Below are positions 1 to 6,002 of a stretch of 8,375 nucleotides of DNA, piece after piece. Origin of the DNA: Deltaproteobacteria bacterium (lineage in GTDB: Bacteria > Desulfobacterota > Desulfobacteria > Desulfobacterales > Desulfatirhabdiaceae); the NCBI GenBank assembly GCA_026388755.1, contig JAPLJE010000350.1, forward strand, positions 1 through 8,375, in the 5' to 3' direction. The position numbers and the translations under genes were made by a program. Within the stretch, counting starts at the first letter, position 1. Each line of letters opens with the position of its first letter. The notes below the pieces were generated by a model. That model was not told the DNA's origin and searched no databases. It saw only the letters and a list, made by a program, of their open reading frames with translations.

Positions 1-1236
1 ATCCACGCTGTGAAACCAGCCGCCCTCAAATGCCGTAGCAGTGGCCTGCGGGTCGTTGTAATAACCCATCATCACGTTGTTGCCGCGCATCACGATCTCT
101 CCGATGGTTTTGCCGTCTCGCGGCACCGGCTGCATGGTGCCGGGGTCCACCACATCCGCAAACATGGCAACGATATAGGGTACGCCCTGACGGGATTTCA
201 GTTTGGCTTGTTCCTCGGCAGGAAGCTCGGCCCATTCCTGATGCCAGGCACAAACCGTGTGGGGCCCAAACACTTCGGTCAATCCATACGTATGGGTAAT
301 GATGGCGCCCACGGATTCCATGTTCTGAATGATGGTCGGGGCCGGCGGCGCACCCGCGGTCATGATGCGCAGGGGATGCTTGAGTTTGATGCTGTTGGCG
401 GTCGCGTATGTGGACATGCCGATCAGAATCGTCGGGGCCGCGCATAAATGTGTGACGGTTTCCCTGTTGATGGTTGGGTAGATTTCTTCCGGCAGCACCT
501 TGCGCAGGCAGACATGGGTTCCGCTCATGGCGGTGACGCCCCAGGTAAAGCACCAGCCGTTACAATGAAACATGGGAAGCGTCCACAGATAGGTCGAGGT
601 GGAATCAAAGCCGATTTCCAGCATTTCTCCCAGCGCATTCAGATAAGCGCCCCGGTGATGGTACATAACGCCTTTGGGAAGTCCGGTGGTGCCGCTCGTG
701 TAGTTGATGGTGATGTTCTGATATTCGTCATCAACTTCCGGAACGATAGGCTCCGGGGAGCCTGTGGCCAAAAATTCCTCATATCCCATGCCTGGCAGCG
801 GTTTGTCATTACTGATATCGCAGATATTCACAAATGTTTTTCCCTGCGTCAGTTCACTGACAACCGGCGATACCAGGCCGGCGAATTCATTGTCCGCAAA
901 AACGGCCTTGGACTCCGAATGATTGATGATGTAACTGACTTCCTGAGATGCCAGGCGGATGTTGACGCTGACCAGCACTGCCCCGATCATGGGAACGGCA
1001 AAGTGTGCTTCCAGCATGGGCGGAATATTGGGGCAGATGAAGGCGACCTTGTCTCCTTTTTGAATGCCGATTTTTTTCAAGGCGCTTGCCAGCTGATTGA
1101 CCCTTGCGTAGAATTCCTTGTAAGTATAGCGCTTATCGTTATAGGCAATGGCTGTTTTGTTCGGATAAATCATGGCAGACCGGCTGATGAAATGAACCGG
1201 TGTTAAGACATCAAAAAAAACATTTTTATTATCCAT
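1..1236 (-). CDS. AMP-forming acyl-CoA ligase (acyl-CoA synthetase), partial, C-terminus beyond window
   Basis: Activates a carboxylic (fatty) acid to its acyl-CoA through an acyl-adenylate, as ANL-superfamily ligases do. The 412 visible codons are open to base 1, so about the last quarter (the C-terminal lid domain) lies outside; the family is usually about 540 residues. Visible motifs: the ATP-binding loop YTSGTTGLPKG at residues 179-189, LPMFHCNGW at 220-228, and YGLTE at 317-321. The last residues are GGWFHSVD, where the usual form is GWFHTGD or GWFHSGD, so Val replaces the Gly before the conserved Asp. The PMFHCNGW form is typical of medium/long-chain acyl-activating enzymes of the AAE/DmdB type; exact substrate unknown. 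Start: ATG at 1236 preceded by AGGAGA (1247-1252) with 10 bases between. It follows the dehydrogenase-patatin pair on the same strand after about 200 bases and seems to have its own promoter. Confidence 0.93.
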   Translation of the reverse strand, partial: MDNKNVFFDVLTPVHFISRSAMIYPNKTAIAYNDKRYTYKEFYARVNQLASALKKIGIQKGDKVAFICPNIPPMLEAHFAVPMIGAVLVSVNIRLASQEVSYIINHSESKAVFADNEFAGLVSPVVSELTQGKTFVNICDISNDKPLPGMGYEEFLATGSPEPIVPEVDDEYQNITINYTSGTTGLPKGVMYHHRGAYLNALGEMLEIGFDSTSTYLWTLPMFHCNGWCFTWGVTAMSGTHVCLRKVLPEEIYPTINRETVTHLCAAPTILIGMSTYATANSIKLKHPLRIMTAGAPPAPTIIQNMESVGAIITHTYGLTEVFGPHTVCAWHQEWAELPAEEQAKLKSRQGVPYIVAMFADVVDPGTMQPVPRDGKTIGEIVMRGNNVMMGYYNDPQATATAFEGGWFHSVD

Positions 1237-1320
1237 GGGGTCATTGTCTCCTAATTTCCGTTCAAGTGCAGTTTGCAGCAGTTTTTACCGTCAAGACATG
1301 ATAGGGCCGGATCATAAAAA

Positions 1321-1338
1321 TGAACGACCGCTCAGTCA
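1321..1338 (-). promoter_or_regulatory. Candidate TetR-family operator upstream of the acyl-CoA ligase gene
   Basis: An 18-base imperfect inverted repeat, TGACTGAGCGGTCGTTCA on the minus strand; 12 of 18 positions are symmetric (TGA..GA.CG.TC..TCA). Its TGA...TCA arms and CGGTC-type core resemble operators bound by TetR-family repressors of fatty-acid and acyl-CoA genes. It lies about 85 bases before the ligase ATG, just downstream of a candidate promoter, where a repressor could block transcription. The regulator is not in the window, so the assignment is inference. Confidence 0.45.
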
Positions 1339-1352
1339 TAAAATTGTATTGA

Positions 1353-1380
1353 TTTATCGCCATTCCCTGGATTTTGTCAA
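1353..1380 (-). promoter_or_regulatory. Candidate sigma-70-type promoter of the acyl-CoA ligase gene
   Basis: On the minus strand a perfect TTGACA (1375-1380) is followed after 16 bases by GATAAA (1353-1358, 4 of 6 match to TATAAT). A TACAAT (1343-1348) is a better -10 but its spacing from TTGACA is too long. A 7-base inverted repeat, ATTGATT / AATCAAT (1379-1385 and 1348-1354), brackets the element. The predicted start would be near 1346, just before the candidate TetR operator. Confidence 0.4.
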
Positions 1381-1432
1381 TCAATTTTTTCAGACTCGAT
1401 AAACTGAACAAGAAACGGAATTAAAACTGAAT

Positions 1433-2512
1433 TTACTCAAAATTCCAGGAACGTACCCTGTTTCGGATACTGCCGCTCAGCACGGCTTCCATAAACTCGT
1501 CGGCAAGGACTTGGCTGGCCTTGGCCACAGCGCTCCAGTAAGCAAAGCGCTGTGAATCCTTGCCTTCAAATCTGTAGAAATCGTTTCGATCCGGAATCTT
1601 GCGATAGGGGAGCCGGTCGATAAACTGCTTTGAGGGCGCCATCATCAGAACATTGTCCATATTCCGGGCTCCGGGTTTTCGCCAGTACAGTTTTTTGTCC
1701 AGCCACCCGGGAATGACCCGCTCCATGTAGTGGGGAAACAAGGTCAGCCCATCTGAGTTACCCGACAGCGGAATGTCCATGTGATAATCGATCACGCCGC
1801 CATCCCGGTAGACACCGGAAGGGGACTCGGGAATGTCCTTTACCCCGGACATCACCAGAGGAATGGATCCTGAGGCCAGAAGCGCCCCAGGCAGATTCTC
1901 ATGGGTGAGCGGTACCCGGTGAAGGGGAAATCCGGTGATCTGAAAAAAAGGTGGGAGGTTCCGGGAATCATAGAAAAGCACCCGTTCAAAAAAAACTTTC
2001 AAAAAAGAACGGCTGACAAGATTGCCCAGGGCTGCGACCAGCAAAGTGGTGGCAAGCAGAAACCTTCTGTCGCTGGCAGCCGGTCCTTTACATCGGACCG
2101 CCATGAAATTAAGTCTTAAAAACGGGTGATCCAGAATTTCCCTCGGCCCCCGGTTTTTCAGAAACGCCTGCTGAATCCGGGCGCTTTCCCGCGATACGGC
2201 TTCCGGAGACGGCTTTCCTGCGTATGCCTGATGAATATATGCGGATTCAAAGTCCGACAGTGAGGTTTTGGGGTCTGCCATGCACTGGCCGGCAAAACGC
2301 CAAGCTCCAATGGACGAGCCGATCAGAAACAGCGGTGTTTTTCTGCCTTGGAACCAGTCAGAAAAAAGAATCCGGTCCAGATGCCGCAGAACCAGCCATT
2401 TGGGGCCTCCGGCAGCCCCGGCAACCACCGAAATCCTGTCTGGCCGCAGCCCTACTTCACTGATGATTTCAAAGGCTTTTCTGCCAGCATAGAAAACCAG
2501 ATTGCCCGTCAT
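1433..2512 (-). CDS. Patatin-like phospholipase/esterase family protein
   Basis: Predicted Ser-Asp dyad lipid acyl hydrolase of the patatin fold, 359 residues. The family hallmarks are in order: a Gly-rich oxyanion loop GAAGGPKW (about residues 32-39), the nucleophile elbow GSSIG (65-69, nucleophile Ser67), the LLASGSIPLV segment (211-220), and the catalytic Asp in DGG (237-239). No signal peptide is visible; a hydrophobic/amphipathic stretch near residues 150-180 may contact membrane. The start at 2512 is chosen because its ATG overlaps the TGA of the upstream dehydrogenase frame (ATGA, 2509-2512), which suggests translational coupling, and because the longer frame upstream only re-reads the dehydrogenase 3' end. 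Substrate is unknown: it could be a phospholipid, another lipid ester or a thioester. The neighbours, acyl-CoA dehydrogenation and ligation genes, fit release of fatty acids for beta-oxidation. The dehydrogenase upstream is disrupted, so coupling could affect expression of this gene. Confidence 0.85.
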   Translation of the reverse strand: MTGNLVFYAGRKAFEIISEVGLRPDRISVVAGAAGGPKWLVLRHLDRILFSDWFQGRKTPLFLIGSSIGAWRFAGQCMADPKTSLSDFESAYIHQAYAGKPSPEAVSRESARIQQAFLKNRGPREILDHPFLRLNFMAVRCKGPAASDRRFLLATTLLVAALGNLVSRSFLKVFFERVLFYDSRNLPPFFQITGFPLHRVPLTHENLPGALLASGSIPLVMSGVKDIPESPSGVYRDGGVIDYHMDIPLSGNSDGLTLFPHYMERVIPGWLDKKLYWRKPGARNMDNVLMMAPSKQFIDRLPYRKIPDRNDFYRFEGKDSQRFAYWSAVAKASQVLADEFMEAVLSGSIRNRVRSWNFE

Positions 2513-3371
2513 ATTGTCTGCTTTTTGCTGCCGGAAGCGATGCCTGATTCCGTACTTCCAGTTAAAAATTGAGGAGCCGCATAGGCCGGGCCCGGATATT
2601 GGTAGAACCCCTGGCCACATTTTGCCCCCAGTCGTCCCTCATCCACGTAGCCTTTCATGAATGCGGCGTTGGCGAGGGTCTGTGGATCTTTGAGCTTTCT
2701 GGCCCAGTAATCGGTGACTTTCCAGACCGTATCCAGGCCGATGCTGTCCATCATGCCGAAAGGCCCGACCGGGGTATGCATGATGCCCATCCATGCCCGA
2801 TCGATGTCCTCCACTCCGGCCACGCCTCCGGCGGCAAGCGTCTGCGCCGCTTTGAAAACTTCTGTGAGCATTCGGCTGAAGTGTCGGCGTGGGGCATGAT
2901 GTCAACGATGTTGGTCACCCGTGTATCATGAAAATGAAAGGCGGCGAATCGGTCGGGCCGGCCCGTGGCTTCGGCGAACATGGAGGGAATCAGGGTTGAT
3001 GTATTGGTTGTAAAAATGGTATGTGCCGGGCAAAGTAGGTTAAACTGTGAAAAAACCTTGGCTTTCAGGGCGGGATCCTCGGGAACCGACTCGCTGACAA
3101 AATCGGCATCCTTTGCCGCATCTTCCGGATCGCTTGAAAATCGAATGCGCTTGAGTGCGGCTTCGGCCTCCTCCGGCGTCAGTCTGCCGGAATTCCGGAA
3201 TGAACCGGCCAGTTTGGCGATTCTTTTCATGCTGATTTCAAATATTGCAGGTTCCACATCGTAGAGAACCACTTTATATCCGCTAATGGCGCACTGGAAA
3301 GCGATCTGCTGTCCCATGGTCCCTGCGCCGATAATCAGAATTTTTCGAATGTCATCAATCTTCAAAGCCAT
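2509..3371 (-). pseudogene. 3-hydroxyacyl-CoA dehydrogenase, disrupted by an internal out-of-frame deletion
   Basis: The intact enzyme oxidises 3-hydroxyacyl-CoA to 3-ketoacyl-CoA with NAD. The first frame (from 3371) gives the Rossmann NAD-binding domain: GAGTMG at residues 15-20, an acidic Asp38 after the second strand, TTNTSTL (121-127) and the catalytic-His region FHFHDTR (145-151) followed by NIVDIMPH. The match stops near residue 167 (about base 2871). The C-terminal domain continues in another frame (MLTEVFKAAQTLAAGG... to the stop at 2509), including VEDIDRAWMG, GPFGMMD and GQGFYQYP. Compared with what I know of the family, about 32 residues linking the domains are absent, including the conserved GYVFN/GFIVN active-site segment; a loss of 3n+1 bases (about 97) would explain both shift and gap. 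Start: ATG 3371 has GGAG too close; a TTG two codons later (3365) is better spaced. It is either a real pseudogene or an assembly/sequencing deletion. It overlaps the patatin gene by four bases. Confidence 0.85.
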
Positions 3372-3600
3372 TCTCCATTGGCAGAAAACTTATAGCCTTT
3401 TCACTGTTGGTATTTCGCTAAGGGTTGAATAGAATAAATTCACTTCTTTGATAGGCCAAGAAAGTCCAGGGAAAGGAAAGGATCACCTTCAATATCTGAC
3501 ACAGGAGTACCTGAACTTGTCATCATTTTCAATGAAATTCAGAAACAATGCTTTTCTTTTTCGTTTTCTGCATGGGGGCGGCAGAACAAATCCTGAGACA
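3372..3600. other. Intergenic region between the dehydrogenase and the selenoprotein terminator
   Basis: I see no gene here. A plus-strand reading frame at 3448-3663 has no ribosome binding site or family resemblance and runs through the terminator hairpin. Just upstream of the dehydrogenase, on the minus strand, TTGGCC (3454-3459) and TATTCT (3431-3436), 17 bases apart, form a weak candidate promoter (4 of 6 matches in each box). The rest, about 3470-3600, shows nothing I can interpret. Confidence 0.4.
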
Positions 3601-3656
3601 GAAATAAAAAAGGGCAAACCGGTTAAGGAAAAAGTCATAAAAACCGATCTGCCCTT
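3601..3656 (-). terminator. Rho-independent terminator of the HesB-like selenoprotein gene
   Basis: On the minus strand AAGGGCA (3650-3656) pairs with TGCCCTT (3610-3616). The stem continues inward through CGGTT/AACCG after a short mismatched stretch. The 3' arm runs directly into a T-rich tail (TTTTTTATTT). It begins 22 bases after the selenoprotein stop and so closes that transcript; the other strand has no T-tract after the hairpin. Confidence 0.75.
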
Positions 3657-3677
3657 AAAATAAGACGACGGGGAGGT

Positions 3678-3998
3678 TTATTTATCTGAACAGCAGGAAC
3701 CGGTGGTACCGCAACTGGAACAGCCTGAGGTAAAATCAATTCCGCAGTCCACTTTGAAACCACTTACCAGAAAATCCACCTTGATAGGCTTGGCTTTTAC
3801 CATGAATTCTTTATCCACAACATATTTAAAGCCACCAATTTCAAAAACATCATCTGTTTCTTTTGACTCATCCAGAGCCATTGCCATACTTGGCCCGCCT
3901 CATCCACCTTCGTTTAAAAAAATCCGGATGGGAGAGACTTCCTTACCTTTAAAATATTCAGCTATCTGTTCCGTAGCTGATGGGGTAACCTCGATCAT
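3678..3998 (-). CDS. HesB/IscA-like selenoprotein (Sec at codon 33)
   Basis: A 106-residue A-type iron-sulfur carrier-like protein read through one in-frame TGA (3900-3902). Start ATG 3998 has a near-perfect AGGAGG (4004-4009) five bases upstream. The first part is MIEVTPSATEQIAEYF..., then IRIFLNEGG-U-GGPSMAMALDE. In HesB/IscA proteins this position is the first cluster-ligand Cys (GGCGGP), so Sec33 sits exactly where that Cys belongs. Homology continues on both sides of the TGA in the same frame (DDVFEIGGFKYVVD, then VDFLVSGFKVDCGIDF). The C-terminus is Cys-rich: Cys85, Cys93, Cys96, Cys102, Cys103, replacing the CGC of IscA. A known HesB-like selenoprotein family (TIGR01911) has this arrangement. 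Likely role: Fe-S cluster assembly or transfer in the cytosol. Monocistronic: own candidate promoter, intrinsic terminator. Standard gene finders would report only the last 69 residues from 3887. Confidence 0.9.
3872..3902 (-). promoter_or_regulatory. UGA-Sec codon and candidate bacterial SECIS hairpin
   Basis: Bacterial SECIS elements lie directly after the UGA and are bound by SelB. On the minus strand, GGGCC (3892-3896) can pair with GGCTC (3875-3879; one G-U), leaving a 12-base loop (3880-3891) that contains G residues and is centred about 15 bases after the TGA. An alternative smaller hairpin is GCCA-AGTA-TGGC (3883-3894). The pairing was judged by eye without energy calculation. Confidence 0.5.
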
Positions 3999-4053
3999 GA
4001 CGACCTCCTATAGATATAATAAATTAAATCCGCTCATAAGAGCAGATCGGACA

Positions 4054-4069
4054 TACTGTTTAACCAGTA
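4054..4069. promoter_or_regulatory. Inverted repeat upstream of the HesB-like selenoprotein gene, possible Rrf2/IscR-type operator
   Basis: TACTG-N6-CAGTA is a perfect 5-base inverted repeat with an AT-rich spacer, about 55 bases before the start codon. Its ACT(G)...(C)AGT layout resembles operators of Fe-S-sensing Rrf2/IscR regulators, which would suit a cluster-assembly gene. The resemblance is loose and no regulator gene is present in the window. Confidence 0.3.
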
Positions 4070-4079
4070 CTAATAAGCG

Positions 4080-4108
4080 AAATTAACCACAGGAAAGATA
4101 TTTGTCAA
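4080..4108 (-). promoter_or_regulatory. Weak candidate promoter of the HesB-like selenoprotein gene
   Basis: Minus-strand TTGACA (4103-4108) is followed after 17 bases by TAATTT (4080-4085), a poor -10 (3 of 6). The predicted start near 4073 would place the inverted repeat at 4054-4069 immediately downstream. A TATTAT-like AT-rich stretch nearer the gene (about 4013-4021) would start transcription too close to the ribosome binding site. Confidence 0.3.
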
Positions 4109-4226
4109 TGATTATCAGGGGCCTGGATTCAGGAGTCAAGGGAAGGAAACAGTCGATGTCCTAGCGGCTCTGATCCGTTGAAAGAATTCTGGTCATCTGC
4201 TCTGTAAGCCCATTCGAAGTTCCGAC

Positions 4227-5159
4227 TCATTCCAGCTCCTCCGGAATAAACGCCACCACATCATCAATTGAATTTGCATCAGTCAAAAGAAGAATGAGAC
4301 GATCCATTCCAAGCGCATTTCCGGAGGCTGCCGGCATATCGTTTAAGGCGCTCAGAAAGCTTTCCGGCATGGGGTACTCCATTTTTCCGGAATGTTGGCG
4401 AAACCGTTGTTCTGCTTCAAAGCGCTTTCGCTGCTCAACCGAGTCTGTCAGCTCGGTGAATGCATTGCACAGCTCAAGTCCGGCGATATAAAGCTCGAAA
4501 CGCTCGGCAACCGACGGATTATCTGGTTTCAGCCTGGCAAGAGCACTGCAGGAAGCCGGATAATCATAAAGAAAAACCGGATGATCGTTTCCGAGGCAGG
4601 GTTCAATTTCAATTGCCATGATTTCATCAAAGCGATTCTGTGCCAGCGCTGCTTTCATCGAAATCCGTGAGTGCCGATCAAATGCTTCGCATACCGTCAG
4701 GAGATCCCAGGGCGATGACAGCAATATCCTCTGGTTTCGATAGCCAATGGAATCGGATTGGCCGGCAACTCCGGCGACAAACTGAATCAGTTTTTCGCAC
4801 TGGACCATCATTTCAAGATAGGTATGGCCAGCAGTGTACCATTCCAGAAGGGTGAATTCCGGCAGGTGCAGTTGGCCCCTTTCCTGTTTGCGGAAGCACC
4901 GGCAGATTTGAAATATTCGAGGGTATCCGGCGCTTAGGAGCCGTTTCATGCAGAGTTCCGGGGAGGTGTGCAGAAACCACCCCCCGGCTTCCTGAGCATC
5001 AATATGGGTTTCAGGCGCTGGGGCCGGAATCCGAACCGGTGTTTCGACTTCAAGATAATCGTTTTGTATAAAAAATAAACGAACGGCTTGAAGGATTTTG
5101 GCTCTCAGGATCAGATTCTGGCGAATGAAATGTTGTCGGTAATGCTTCATAGGCTCCAT
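4227..5159 (-). CDS. epmA: EF-P--(R)-beta-lysine ligase-like protein (EpmA/GenX/PoxA, class II LysRS paralogue)
   Basis: Class II aminoacyl-tRNA-synthetase-like enzyme that in Gammaproteobacteria attaches (R)-beta-lysine to a conserved lysine of elongation factor P. It has the LysRS catalytic core but no N-terminal anticodon-binding domain; 310 residues against about 325 for E. coli EpmA. Visible: LEVETPVRIPAPAPETHIDA (about residues 36-55, motif 1 region), TSPE at 65-68, motif 2 ICRCFR plus LPEFTLLEWY (85-108), ELCNAFTEL (229-237), and motif 3 GNALGMDRL with its Arg (280-288). The start is uncertain: ATG 5159 begins MEPMKHYRQHF, while ATG 5150 has a GGAG only three bases upstream; the frame extends to 5276 but that extension looks non-coding. 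Neither efp nor epmB is adjacent, so its target must be inferred from elsewhere in the genome. Transcribed towards the selenoprotein gene, divergent from the exported-protein gene. Confidence 0.88.
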   Translation of the reverse strand: MEPMKHYRQHFIRQNLILRAKILQAVRLFFIQNDYLEVETPVRIPAPAPETHIDAQEAGGWFLHTSPELCMKRLLSAGYPRIFQICRCFRKQERGQLHLPEFTLLEWYTAGHTYLEMMVQCEKLIQFVAGVAGQSDSIGYRNQRILLSSPWDLLTVCEAFDRHSRISMKAALAQNRFDEIMAIEIEPCLGNDHPVFLYDYPASCSALARLKPDNPSVAERFELYIAGLELCNAFTELTDSVEQRKRFEAEQRFRQHSGKMEYPMPESFLSALNDMPAASGNALGMDRLILLLTDANSIDDVVAFIPEELE

Positions 5160-5234
5160 TAAAAGAATTCTTGCAGGGTTGGAAGCTATTGAAAAAGTCT
5201 TGTTTCGGAGAACATTCCATGCTATCAGAATCAG

Positions 5235-5240
5235 ATTATA
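5235..5240 (-). promoter_or_regulatory. Candidate -10 box for the epmA-like gene
   Basis: An exact TATAAT on the minus strand about 75 bases before the start codon. It overlaps a perfect 10-base palindrome TATAGCTATA (5237-5246). No convincing -35 box lies at the right spacing, so this is weak evidence for a promoter in the divergent intergenic region. Confidence 0.3.
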
Positions 5241-5284
5241 GCTATACAATAGAACAACACGGGGATAATCAACCATTATTCATA

Positions 5285-5307
5285 CTGAGATACCATCGCA
5301 TTCTCAG
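5285..5307. repeat. Short inverted repeat in the divergent intergenic region
   Basis: CTGAGA (5285-5290) and TCTCAG (5302-5307) are perfect inverted copies separated by 11 bases, located between the divergent epmA-like and exported-protein genes. It could be an operator or a leader hairpin for the plus-strand gene. Function is not determinable from the sequence. Confidence 0.3.
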
Positions 5308-5366
5308 AATTTTAATCGTTTTTGTCAATTCATTTATTTCTGAATCATCAGGTGGAGGAACGATTC

Positions 5367-5861
5367 ATGACTCAGGACAACAAGCGTTCGGCTTTCACAA
5401 CGGTATTCCTTCTTGCATTCTTTTTTCAGGTTATTTTTGTTTTTGCGGACACGCGAGATACGCCCAGCAAGGCTGCTGTTGAGTTTGCGCGGATGTATTA
5501 TCAGCTCGATTCGGCAATGGCGACCCGACTCTGTGATGAACTGGCGCTGGATGAAGAAAGCAATGTGGTGGCCTCCTATATTCAAAGCACGACAAAGCAA
5601 GCCAATGAACGGGGGTATGATGTCAGTTATATGAAAAATAGTCTTTTTAATGTCAAAACCCATACGCTTAAGATGAATTCAACCAGCGCTGAGATTCGAA
5701 TTACCGGGGACATGAAAAAAGGAATCAATCCGCTGTTTGCTTATGTGGGAAAACTGTTTTTTCTCGGAAAAACCACTCCACTGGATCAGACCGTCAATGT
5801 CATCAAGGAAGGTGGAAAGTGGAAAGTCTGCGAAGGTTTTTTTTCAGTATCTGAAAGCTGA
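5367..5861 (+). CDS. Small exported protein of unknown function
   Basis: 164 residues. The N-terminus is a clear Sec-type signal peptide: basic MTQDNKR, a hydrophobic core from about residue 10 to 26 (FTTVFLLAFFF...), and a plausible cleavage after VFA (Ala27), so the mature protein is probably periplasmic. No lipobox Cys is present. The mature part has an amphipathic helix (SKAAVEFARMYYQLD) followed by alternating strands ending in VNVIKEGGKWKVCEGFF, which is reminiscent of NTF2-like/DUF4878 lipoprotein-type domains, but I do not recognise the family firmly. The start at 5367 is chosen because GGAGG lies 8 bases upstream and the signal peptide begins directly; the frame opens at 5322 but the extra residues have no support. 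Divergent from the epmA-like gene; about 140 bases precede the next gene. Confidence 0.8.
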   Translation: MTQDNKRSAFTTVFLLAFFFQVIFVFADTRDTPSKAAVEFARMYYQLDSAMATRLCDELALDEESNVVASYIQSTTKQANERGYDVSYMKNSLFNVKTHTLKMNSTSAEIRITGDMKKGINPLFAYVGKLFFLGKTTPLDQTVNVIKEGGKWKVCEGFFSVSES

Positions 5862-5902
5862 TGATTTATGAAAGGAATCATGGAAGGCATCGGTTACGGG
5901 AT

Positions 5903-5925
5903 GCCCGGAGTCCCTGACACCGGGC
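5903..5925. repeat. GC-rich hairpin between the exported-protein and HD-domain genes
   Basis: GCCCGG (5903-5908) and CCGGGC (5920-5925) form a perfect 6-base stem with an 11-base loop, about 40 bases after the exported-protein stop. No T-run follows, so it is not a canonical rho-independent terminator, though it might slow transcription or protect a 3' end. Confidence 0.4.
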
Positions 5926-6002
5926 TCTCATGCGATCGGATATAAAACCTTATCATCTTCGGGTGAGACAGCGCTCATGCTTGTTTCTATCCCCCATCCG
6001 CC

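Noticed and set aside
10..1206. Plus-strand open frames (10-447 and 448-1206) and a minus-strand frame 26-553 over the acyl-CoA ligase
   Set aside because: They are antisense or alternative frames of a clearly recognisable AMP-forming ligase; their translations resemble no family.
2751..2870. Tail of the first dehydrogenase frame (CSQKFSKRRRRLPPEAW...) as genuine protein
   Set aside because: It is the out-of-frame reading of the C-terminal domain, which is recognisable in the other frame over the same bases.
3448..3663. 71-codon plus-strand frame in the intergenic region
   Set aside because: No ribosome binding site, low-complexity Lys-rich translation, and it passes through the terminator hairpin at 3601-3656.
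3678..3887. A 69-residue gene starting at ATG 3887
   Set aside because: This is the C-terminal part of the selenoprotein; the real start is 3998 with TGA read as Sec, and ATG 3887 has no ribosome binding site.
5160..5276. N-terminal extension of the EpmA-like protein to 5276
   Set aside because: The extra 39 residues look like translated intergenic AT-rich DNA, include a TATAAT element and exceed the family's N-terminus.
5903..5925. GC hairpin as a rho-independent terminator
   Set aside because: No T-run follows on either strand, so it is listed only as a hairpin.
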